Shown piece after piece: positions 25,635-32,163 of a stretch of DNA of 64,000 nucleotides. This DNA comes from Billgrantia lactosivorans. Its GTDB lineage: Bacteria > Pseudomonadota > Gammaproteobacteria > Pseudomonadales > Halomonadaceae. A model generated the notes under the pieces. It worked only from the letters and a program-made list of their open reading frames with translations, was not told the DNA's origin and did not search any database. The stretch is from contig NZ_QHGY01000007.1 of the NCBI RefSeq assembly GCF_003254665.1, forward strand, positions 82,894 through 146,893, read 5' to 3'. Numbering within the stretch: the first letter of the stretch is position 1; the number at the start of each line of letters is the position of its first letter. The translations under genes were made by a program, and so were the position numbers.

Positions 25635-25853
25635 CTACCCGACAGTTGACGTCTCTCGCCGCATTCGCCGGTTGAACGATACCGCATCGGTCCAGCCGCA
25701 CATATGGCAAGCCACCACACGAACACTTCCGGTCTCCGGAACTCGGAACGTCTGCCACTGCTGATCGCGACTTAGCTCAGCATTGCCGCAGCTGCAGCAC
25801 AGAGTGTGTGAACCGAGCGTTGAAAAGCGGTAGTGGATTGAGCGGTGAGCCAT
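25635..25853 (-). CDS. Small zinc-ribbon-like protein
   Basis: A protein of 72 residues with two Cys pairs, CCSCGNAEL and VVACHMCGWTDAV, about 30 residues apart. This is the pattern of a zinc ribbon. It starts 21 bases after the preceding minus-strand gene, so the two probably form a small operon. A weak GAAGG site precedes the ATG. I do not recognise a family; small zinc ribbons can bind nucleic acid or a larger protein. It may be an accessory gene of the element. Confidence 0.5.
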   Translation of the reverse strand: MAHRSIHYRFSTLGSHTLCCSCGNAELSRDQQWQTFRVPETGSVRVVACHMCGWTDAVSFNRRMRRETSTVG

Positions 25854-25874
25854 GTCCGTGGCCTTCTAACTGGG

Positions 25875-26135
25875 TCAGATGGGTACCGCAAATTTGGGCT
25901 TCACACCGCCCGCTTCCAGCATCTCTTTCGTCAATCTTTTGATGGCCCAGGAGCGCGCCTCGCGCCATGCCTGCTCTTCTGCCAAATCAGGGGCAAGTGG
26001 CGGCAACGTATGGGTGGATAGTGTGCCTTGCTTGTCGTGCCAGCGGGCTATGACCAGCCAATGCCGACTACTGCTATCTCTCAATAGCGTAAGTTCCACG
26101 TCGATGCCGGCTTCCGTGAAGGTCTCCTGCCTCAT
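25875..26135 (-). CDS. Hypothetical 86-residue protein
   Basis: A short soluble protein beginning MRQETFTEAGIDVELTLLRD and rich in Trp, Arg and Leu in its central part (EEQAWREARSWAIKRLTKEM). No signal peptide, membrane segment or known motif. Codon use resembles the flanking genes and it sits tightly upstream of the zinc-ribbon gene. The function is unknown and no family comes to mind. Confidence 0.45.
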   Translation of the reverse strand: MRQETFTEAGIDVELTLLRDSSSRHWLVIARWHDKQGTLSTHTLPPLAPDLAEEQAWREARSWAIKRLTKEMLEAGGVKPKFAVPI

Positions 26136-26365
26136 CGCTCCATTCTCCGGTTGCTTCTGAGATACAAAAGCTTACTCGGGTTCGTGGCTCGGCACTGTAA
26201 GCCCACGCTCATAGTTACGTGAGAGATTGCTTACAAAGGTTGCAGTGATTGACCATAGAGACTTCGAGTTGGGGCCCTTAACCTGCGGCTTGCTATGACT
26301 CCTCTTCATGGCAACTTGAAGCGAGGAAGTAGGATGCCACGGATGGCTTCGCTTACACTCGCTTC
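26136..26365. other. Divergent promoter region
   Basis: Intergenic stretch between the minus-strand small genes and the SRAP gene; both promoters should be here. TGTAAG (about 26197) and CTTACA (about 26230) are present but far apart, so they do not form a GacA-type box. No other site is evident. Confidence 0.35.
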
Positions 26366-27022
26366 ATGTGTGGACGATTCTCTCAGTTCAGCGCTTACCC
26401 TCGGCTCGCCAAGCGGCTACGCGTCGCGATGGAGGCCGGCGCTCCGGCGCCGCGCTACAACATCCCGCCGGGCACCTGGATCAGCGGGTTTCGGAAGGTG
26501 GCGCATGATGCCCCGCCCGAGCAGCTCGAGCTGTGGTGGGGCTACCGCCCAAAGTGGGCGAAGGGCAAGGCGGCGCAGCCAATCAATGCCCGGGCCGAAA
26601 CGGTTGCCACCAGTGGCTACTTCAAGCATGCCTTCGCCCGCGCTCGTTGCATTGTGCCCGCCGATGGCTGGTTCGAGTGGCTGGCTACCGAGACCGGCAA
26701 GCAACCGCACTACATTACCCGCTGCGATCGCGAGCCGATCGCGTTCGCCGGCATCTACGCCGAGAGGGTGGATGGCTCGCTGGGCTGTGCGATCCTGACC
26801 GAGCCTGCCCGGGGTACCGCTGCCGAGGTGCATGACCGTATGCCGCTGATCCTCGATGACGCGAGCCTTGGGCCATGGCTCGATCCCGACCTGACGGATC
26901 GGGAGACGATTCGCCATGTAGTGCGTCACCTGGATGCGTCGCTGATCGAACATTGGGCGGTGAGCCGGGAGGTGAACCGGCCCGGTAATGATGGGGAAGC
27001 TGGACTGATCAATCCGGCCTAG
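26366..27022 (+). CDS. SRAP-domain protein (SOS response-associated peptidase, YedK/HMCES family)
   Basis: A protein of 218 residues, the normal size. The catalytic Cys is residue 2 (MCGRFSQF), exposed after removal of Met. Other conserved parts are PRYNIPPG, INARAETV, CIVPADGWFEW and VHDRMPLIL, with the active-site Asn, Glu and His of the family. These proteins form a thiazolidine crosslink with abasic sites in single-stranded DNA and shield them. It lies in the same accessory region as umuDC, though I see no LexA box before it. Single-stranded DNA protection would suit a mobile element. The family is certain. Confidence 0.92.
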   Translation: MCGRFSQFSAYPRLAKRLRVAMEAGAPAPRYNIPPGTWISGFRKVAHDAPPEQLELWWGYRPKWAKGKAAQPINARAETVATSGYFKHAFARARCIVPADGWFEWLATETGKQPHYITRCDREPIAFAGIYAERVDGSLGCAILTEPARGTAAEVHDRMPLILDDASLGPWLDPDLTDRETIRHVVRHLDASLIEHWAVSREVNRPGNDGEAGLINPA

Positions 27023-27051
27023 TGAGTTGTCGAGATTTCTACAAAAAGAAG

Positions 27052-27063
27052 CGAACTCTTACA
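27052..27063 (+). promoter_or_regulatory. Possible half of a GacA-type upstream box
   Basis: CTTACA at 27058-27063 matches the right half of the GacA site TGTAAG-N6-CTTACA. The left half is poor (AAGAAG). It lies about 50 bases before the presumed start of the GGA-rich RNA. Suggestive only. Confidence 0.25.
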
Positions 27064-27104
27064 GAATTTCATAACGTGGATTAACACGGTTTTCACTCAG
27101 GGCT

Positions 27105-27259
27105 ACTACCTTGGTGAGTAACGGGCTAGGGAGAGCCCTACAGGGAAGGCCGAGCGACGGAACACTCTGAACCATGGATGTTTGGGCAGGAAGCCCGAAG
27201 TTGGATGGATAAGGATGCGTTGATCGGAAGCCCGGCCCCCCTTGGCCGGGCTTTTTTTT
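27105..27259 (+). ncRNA. Candidate CsrA/RsmA-binding small RNA (RsmY/RsmZ/CsrB type)
   Basis: A gap of about 385 bases with no gene holds nine GGA motifs within roughly 110 bases, ending in a strong intrinsic terminator. GGA lies in the loops of two clear hairpins: GGGCT/AGCCC around AGGGAG (27123-27138) and GGGC/GCCC around AGGAA (27184-27196). ACAGGGA at 27140-27146 fits the CsrA consensus ACARGGA, and GGATG occurs three times more (27176-27218). Such RNAs titrate CsrA/RsmA. The 5' end is estimated; no promoter is certain. It lies between the SRAP gene and umuC, on the plus strand. Sequence-level evidence is good, function inferred. Confidence 0.65.
27228..27259 (+). terminator. Strong intrinsic terminator of the GGA-rich RNA
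   Basis: AAGCCCGGCC (27228-27237) pairs perfectly with GGCCGGGCTT (27244-27253) across a 6-base loop, followed by T through 27259. It is far from any upstream coding stop on this strand, which supports a separate RNA. Confidence 0.85.
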
Positions 27260-27407
27260 CGGCAGGCTGAGTTGGCGAAATGGCCCCCTACGGCAGGTTT
27301 CTTTATCCCGAAGCGAGAGACGCTATGGTTACGCGTTCTCTAGTTCTCTATGGGTTCGCCAAAATATCGCGTCTCATCGCGCCTGCCCTGGCGGCTGCCA
27401 GGGCTCT
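27260..27407. other. Gap downstream of umuC
   Basis: No gene. Just after the umuC stop a stem (CCCTGGC/GCCAGGG, about 27384-27403) may end the umuDC transcript; its T-rich side faces the plus strand. Confidence 0.35.
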
Positions 27408-28688
27408 TTATTTGGCTCGAGCGATCGGCAGCTCGTCCCATCTTGTTGAATACCGCTGGGTCAGATTCGCGCAACGCAGATGCCATGCCGCCCCAGGGCT
27501 CGGGGTGCCCAATTTAACAGTCCCGCGGCCCATCCGGCTGTTCAGTTCATCCATCACGCCCATCAGCTTCGCGCTGCGCTGCCTGTCGGCATCGCTCTGG
27601 GGCGTATCCAGCAGTGATAGCTGCTGCCGGCTGGCGTCGACGAGGTCGAGCAACATTACACCGCCTTTTTGGTAGAGGTAACCCTTACGGTAGATCCGCT
27701 GTAGTGCGTGGCCGGCGGCGTGGAGAATCTCTCGACTATCATCAGTGGGTCGCGACAGCTCAACCACAGCGCTGGGCGTATACTGCGGCAGATCCTGCCT
27801 GAACGGGTTGGTCTTGAGGAACACCAGCACGGCGCGGGCCAGGCTGCCCTGGCTGCGTAGCTTCTCGGCGCCGCGCTGGCCGTGCTGTCGCATGGCTTCG
27901 CGGATCTCGCCTATGTCGTCGGTCAGCTTGCCGAAGCTGCGGCTGGTCATGATGCGCTGCCGGGGCTCATGAAAGTCGTTCATCTCGATGCAGGAGATAC
28001 CGCGCAGCTCCAGAGCGGTGCGCTCCAAGGTGACCGAGAAACTCCGTCGGATCCGTTTCGGGTCGGCCTGGGCGAGGTCCCAGCCGGTGCGGATGCCGAT
28101 AACGGCAAGGCGCTCCACCAGCCGCTGGCCAACGCCCCAGAGATCGCCTAGCTCGAAGCGCTGGAGTAGCGCTTTGGTTTCGGCGGTACCGGCCTGGAGC
28201 ACACACACGCCGCGATAGGCAGGGATCTTTTTTGCTGCTCTGTTCGCAAATTTGGCGAGTGTTCGGGTTGGTGCAACACCGACGCAGACCGGAATGCCGG
28301 TGTACTGACGGACGCGGTCATGGAGCTGCCGGGCATGCTCGAGCATCTGGTCGGAGGTAAAGCCACCGAAGCGGACGAACATTTCGTCGATGGAGTAGGG
28401 TTCGACGCCGGGGGAGAACTCCTCGAGCACCGACTGTACTCGGGCGGACATGTCGCCGTAGAGCTCGTAGTTGCTCGAGAGGAGGTGGATCTGTCCGCGG
28501 CGAACCTGATGCTGTAGCTCGAATGCCGGCGTGCCCATTGTGATGCCTAGGGCCTTCAGCTCAGTGGAGAGCGCAATAACACATCCATCGTTATTCGACA
28601 TCACCCCAACAGGGCGGCCCCTCAGCCGCGGCTGGAATGCCCTTTCGCAGCTGACGTAAAAACTGTTGCAATCCACCAAGCCGATCAT
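27408..28688 (-). CDS. umuC: UmuC, catalytic subunit of error-prone DNA polymerase V
   Basis: A Y-family polymerase of 426 residues, the standard length. The first catalytic aspartate is in MIGLVDCNSFYVSCERAF and the second pair in VEPYSIDEMFVRF (SxDE). The little finger starts near residue 240 and the C-terminal UmuC domain (RKGYLYQKGGVMLLDLVDAS) is complete. It performs translesion synthesis together with UmuD'. The start overlaps the umuD stop by four bases (28685-28688). Induction by DNA damage is expected from the LexA box before umuD. Such operons are common passengers of plasmids and integrative elements; a chromosomal copy may exist elsewhere. Confidence 0.95.
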   Translation of the reverse strand: MIGLVDCNSFYVSCERAFQPRLRGRPVGVMSNNDGCVIALSTELKALGITMGTPAFELQHQVRRGQIHLLSSNYELYGDMSARVQSVLEEFSPGVEPYSIDEMFVRFGGFTSDQMLEHARQLHDRVRQYTGIPVCVGVAPTRTLAKFANRAAKKIPAYRGVCVLQAGTAETKALLQRFELGDLWGVGQRLVERLAVIGIRTGWDLAQADPKRIRRSFSVTLERTALELRGISCIEMNDFHEPRQRIMTSRSFGKLTDDIGEIREAMRQHGQRGAEKLRSQGSLARAVLVFLKTNPFRQDLPQYTPSAVVELSRPTDDSREILHAAGHALQRIYRKGYLYQKGGVMLLDLVDASRQQLSLLDTPQSDADRQRSAKLMGVMDELNSRMGRGTVKLGTPSPGAAWHLRCANLTQRYSTRWDELPIARAK

Positions 28689-29125
28689 ACGGCGTACTCA
28701 TGAATGACCGACCTGACAACGCCCCACACCTGGCAATCCAGATCGACGAGCGGGATGGGGGCATAACGTGGATTGCCGGAACAGAGGCAGGGCACGTCGC
28801 CGCGCAGCTCATAGCGCTTCACCGTGATCTCGCCGTCGACCATTGCGACGATGATGTGGCCGGGCCTCGGGTCGATGGAACGATCGACCACCAGAGTATC
28901 GCCCTCATTGATGCCCAGCTTGACCATGCTGTCGCCTGTCACCGTGAGGAAGAACGTGGCGGAGGGGCGCTTCACGAGCCTCTCGTTGAGATCGAGCACG
29001 CGCCCCTCGTAGTCCTGCGCCGGTGAGGGGAAGCCCGAGAGCCCTGCACGACCGAGGACAAGGGGGTAAGGAAGCGCGAGCGATGGTGGCTCGGGATGAG
29101 CCGGAATGAGGTTTGCCAGTGTCAT
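28685..29125 (-). CDS. umuD: UmuD, self-cleaving subunit of polymerase V (S24 family)
   Basis: A protein of 146 residues. The cleavage region reads LSGFPSPAQDYEGRVLDLNE, matching the C-G-FPSPAADY site of the E. coli protein with Ser in place of Cys. The catalytic Ser is in VTGDSMVKLGI and the Lys in GEITVKRYEL. RecA filaments trigger cleavage to UmuD', which joins UmuC. Translationally coupled with umuC. A perfect LexA box lies 20-35 bases before the ATG. It is complete and probably functional. Confidence 0.95.
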   Translation of the reverse strand: MTLANLIPAHPEPPSLALPYPLVLGRAGLSGFPSPAQDYEGRVLDLNERLVKRPSATFFLTVTGDSMVKLGINEGDTLVVDRSIDPRPGHIIVAMVDGEITVKRYELRGDVPCLCSGNPRYAPIPLVDLDCQVWGVVRSVIHEYAV

Positions 29126-29144
29126 GTTGAGTCCCTTTGCGCAG

Positions 29145-29160
29145 CTGTCTTTTTATACAG
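29145..29160. promoter_or_regulatory. LexA (SOS) box of umuDC
   Basis: CTGT at 29145-29148 and ACAG at 29157-29160 with an 8-base AT-rich centre match the CTGT-N8-ACAG consensus exactly. Position just upstream of umuD fits repression by LexA. Confidence 0.9.
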
Positions 29161-29731
29161 TATTCTCGATATCATCGCTTCCAGGCAACAGGCAAACGCT
29201 AATGAAAATTAGCCGCTGGGCAACCTTCAGAGAAAAGTGAGACGGGGCAGGGGGATGCGAATGAACTATCTAAGTCCGCTATGCGCGGGGGGCACGAGCA
29301 ATTGAAGGATACGGTCTGAGGCAGTTTCCGCCGAGCTGCTACTTGGTGGAGGTGAGCGAAGAGACCGGGGTGAATAGGCCGATCAAGGAGGGGATGTGCT
29401 GATAGTGGACGAAGCGAAGCTAGTGAACCATGCCACCTGGTGGTAGCCGGGCTGGACGGCGAGCAGCGACCGTTCCACACGCACCGTATCGGTGGAGCGT
29501 ACCAGCTGCTGCCGATGGCAGGGCCATGGAATTCAGTAATCGCACGAGAGAGCGATCTGCGCAGGGTGATGGTCAGCCAGGCGCGGCGATACGCTTATGA
29601 AGAGAAAATGTCTTACAGCCAAGTGAGACATTTGCCATATCGCTACCACTGAGCGATTGGTAGGTTGAGCGTGACGCCTCGTGATGCGATCGATTCGCCG
29701 CGGTCGCCAAGGATGAAGAGAGGTGTCATAC
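29161..29731. other. Non-coding stretch upstream of umuDC
   Basis: No gene supported. A 70-codon plus-strand frame (29440-29652) has no ribosome binding site or recognisable motif. The stretch may be a gene remnant, but I cannot assign it. Confidence 0.35.
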
Positions 29732-29763
29732 AAAAGCCTCGTTCAGGATGAGCGGGGCTTTTC
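29732..29763. terminator. Hairpin with T tail
   Basis: AAAGCC-T-CG and CG-G-GGCTTT form an imperfect stem around a short loop, followed by TTTT at 29759-29762. It can act in both directions. No clear gene precedes it on the plus strand. Confidence 0.55.
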
Positions 29764-30019
29764 TACGGGCTACTATAGCTCGCTTACGGAACCGAACTCC
29801 GGCACATAGCCGCATTCGCCATAAGCCGGCCTTGATACCGGTTCTTCCTGTATCGGGGCAGAGAGTTTGTTTGCTCTGCCTCCCCGGCACGTGAAAAAGA
29901 AACCTTCGTTTTCTTTGCGGACTTTCAAGACAATGGACAGCACATGTGAGGCTCAGCGTTCGTAGGCAGCCTACTAAGTCATCTTTGGCAGAGTTTTCAT
30001 ACTGACCAAGCCAGCACCT
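29764..30019. other. Gap with several short hairpins
   Basis: No gene. GGCAGAG/CTCTGCC (about 29865-29890) and an AAAGAAA/TTTCTTT pair (about 29897-29919) are local stems. They may mark a leader, an RNA gene or a scar; nothing more can be said. Confidence 0.3.
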
Positions 30020-30130
30020 CCGTGGCAGTCTGGTGCGGTCAGGAGATGAAGGACAAGGAAAGGTACGTCACGGAAGTCGTATCAGTCACCCCAACGGGAT
30101 GGGCCCGGCCGCATGGCCGGGTCTCCTTTT
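30020..30130 (+). ncRNA. Second, weaker candidate for a GGA-rich small RNA
   Basis: About 75 bases contain five GGA motifs (AGGAG, AAGGAC, AAGGAA, CGGAA, GGGAT), followed by a GC-rich terminator. CCCA/TGGG around ACGGGA forms a loop with a purine-rich GGA element. It resembles the RNA at 27105-27259 in layout but is shorter and has no visible upstream box. The 5' end is unknown. It could also be just the spacer before a terminator. Confidence 0.35.
30101..30130 (+). terminator. Intrinsic terminator
   Basis: CCCGGCC and GGCCGGG (loop GCAT) are followed by TCTCCTTTT. The stem is strong and the T run short. It ends the GGA-rich stretch and faces the convergent PilZ gene. Confidence 0.65.
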
Positions 30131-30194
30131 GGAATGCAAGACATGTAGTGCAATCCAGCCTTGTCCGGACAGAGTGCCCCCGATCGGCTTAGCG

Positions 30195-31925
30195 TCATGC
30201 TTTGATGAGCCGCACACCGTAGTCTGCTGGATTGACTACGCCTTCGAGCTTTCCGATTTGAGAGAAGTCGCCTGCACTCAAGACATAATCGATATTCGTG
30301 TCTTTGAACGATAGATTCTTGACGACGTTTACCTTGATAGGCATTCCTTTGGCATCGATATCCATGATCCAGGCTAGGAAGCCACCCGAGAACTTCGCCA
30401 GACTGCCGATCGGATAGAGGCCGTAGTGTTGGATGTACTCGACGAGTACCGTCTTGTCGTAAGCGCCGGCAGCGTCATTCACCCAGCGGTAGGCATCGAG
30501 CGGTGATCGAGGAGGAATCCCGTTGCGTTCATGGGTGAGTTTATTCACCGCCTTGAGTACCGAAGCCAGCTTCGCCACTTCTGAAAGCTGATCACCTCGT
30601 CTGCCAGCTGGGTAGCCGGATCCATCGAGCCGTTCGTTGGCATTTTCAAACACATCGCGACAGGTCGGGCTCGGCATCCAGCCAAGTGTTTGTAATTTCT
30701 TCCGGAGCGCCCCCACATGACCTTTCAAAATTTCTTTCTGGTGGGGCTTCATGTGCACCTTGAGCGATGGAAGCTCTTGGCTGACCAATAGCGGTTTGCC
30801 CATGGTATGTAGCAGAGCGCCCAAGACAGCTTCACGTACCTGGGGCGAGTGGGGGTCACGTAGCAGCAACATGTCGGCTAATTGTCCGGCAACCTGAACG
30901 GCATGACGCACCCAGTCCGGCTCGTCGCGCAGAAATGCCAGCGCGTAGAGGAACCCCTTGCGGTCCTGGCCTACCAGGTACAGCAACGTGTCTGCACAAT
31001 CATACAGCGCCTCTTCTGGTAAAAAGTCACGCGTTTTCATGTACATAAGCCCAACCTGAAGCTGATGAGCCACTTCCATGACACCGCGCTGCATGGGGGT
31101 TTGATGAGCGCGCTTCTGGCGCTCCTGCTCTTCGCGCTGCAGGATTTTTGTCTCCTTGGCTCCAGGAATGAACAGTGGGGAGTGGCTGGACACCTTGTCG
31201 TTGACGCCTGATCGATAGGCAGCCTCGCGCTCCGCTTCCGACACGTAATGGAACAGGGCTTCCGTCTGAGTCGCTGACAGGTTGATGAATTGTAGACCCA
31301 CGGCGGCGTAGCCATGGTTACCAAATGGGCGCATATGGCGAACGCTGGCTTCGGCGAAGAAACTCTCTCCGTTGGGGAACTCCAAGGTGACCCCGGGTAC
31401 GATCTGTTCCACGCTAATAGCGATGCTATCGGCAAGCGCGATATCCACCATGCAGCCCCCGACGGAGAGGTTCCGCAACCGTCCCGGGATGCTGAGCTCA
31501 TGGAGATACACCTCAACGCTAACGCGCGCCTGCATCCCCAAGATAAAGGGGATGCGAACCGCCCCGCGACTCTCCTTCACGAAGACCGACTCCGGCAGCT
31601 GACACTCCAGGCGATAGGTCGTGCTATCCGTCTTCAGGACTTTCACCGGCACGTTGCTGAGAGTGAACACCTCGCGCTCGCTGATCTCAGGGACCTTGAG
31701 CGCTTCGATATCAAAGCTCAAGCAGCCATCGCTGATATAGTGGTCCATGTCGGCGCCGCCGTACTCCGCCTCCAGCACCAGGTGGCCTGCCTCCAGATCC
31801 AGCTCCGTGACCTCCGCTGGCAGGGCATAGCGCGCATATTTCGAATACACCGATAGCTCATGCCGGTGTTGAAGCAATGACCGAACCACGTGAGCGGAGG
31901 GGTTTCCAGAGCGAGGAGTAACCAT
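30195..31925 (-). CDS. PilZ domain protein fused to a degenerate HD-GYP domain
   Basis: A protein of 576 residues. Residues 1-120 look like a YcgR-type N-terminal barrel. Residues about 125-240 are PilZ, with both cyclic-di-GMP binding motifs: SRGAVR (RxxxR) and NLSVGG (D/NxSxxG). The C-terminal half resembles HD-GYP phosphodiesterases and keeps DGSGYPAG. However, HDIGK is replaced by HTMGK, the His pair before DGSGYP is changed (ANERLDGSGYP), and the later Asp of the family is absent (AVNKLTHER). Metal binding and catalysis are therefore unlikely. I infer a c-di-GMP receptor with a scaffold or partner-binding output. It is divergent from a GGDEF-EAL protein 238 bases away, suggesting a local signalling pair. 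Confidence 0.85.
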   Translation of the reverse strand: MVTPRSGNPSAHVVRSLLQHRHELSVYSKYARYALPAEVTELDLEAGHLVLEAEYGGADMDHYISDGCLSFDIEALKVPEISEREVFTLSNVPVKVLKTDSTTYRLECQLPESVFVKESRGAVRIPFILGMQARVSVEVYLHELSIPGRLRNLSVGGCMVDIALADSIAISVEQIVPGVTLEFPNGESFFAEASVRHMRPFGNHGYAAVGLQFINLSATQTEALFHYVSEAEREAAYRSGVNDKVSSHSPLFIPGAKETKILQREEQERQKRAHQTPMQRGVMEVAHQLQVGLMYMKTRDFLPEEALYDCADTLLYLVGQDRKGFLYALAFLRDEPDWVRHAVQVAGQLADMLLLRDPHSPQVREAVLGALLHTMGKPLLVSQELPSLKVHMKPHQKEILKGHVGALRKKLQTLGWMPSPTCRDVFENANERLDGSGYPAGRRGDQLSEVAKLASVLKAVNKLTHERNGIPPRSPLDAYRWVNDAAGAYDKTVLVEYIQHYGLYPIGSLAKFSGGFLAWIMDIDAKGMPIKVNVVKNLSFKDTNIDYVLSAGDFSQIGKLEGVVNPADYGVRLIKA

Positions 31926-32163
31926 GGTGTTTCCTGCTGTCGTCAGGGGGAGTGTCAGTAAATTCCGTTTAAATAATCTTAAAGTGTAGACAAATTCGGG
32001 AGAATCTCCTTCTTGCGTGGCATGAGTCCTTAGCTCTACACCCTGGAGTGCTAGGAAGAAGGATGGTCAACTTCTCAGCCATCCGACCTAGAGCCACTTG
32101 GTAGACCGGGCTGTGCAAGGTAAAGTGTACTTAACTAGCTGACAAAATTCTTTAGGAACGCTG
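31926..32163. other. Divergent promoter region of the two c-di-GMP genes
   Basis: The gap of 238 bases between the PilZ and EAL genes should contain both promoters. It is AT-richer than the genes. I see no regulator site I can name. Confidence 0.35.

Noticed and set aside
29440..29652. A 70-residue protein
   Set aside because: No ribosome binding site, motif or neighbour supports it; left as part of a gap.
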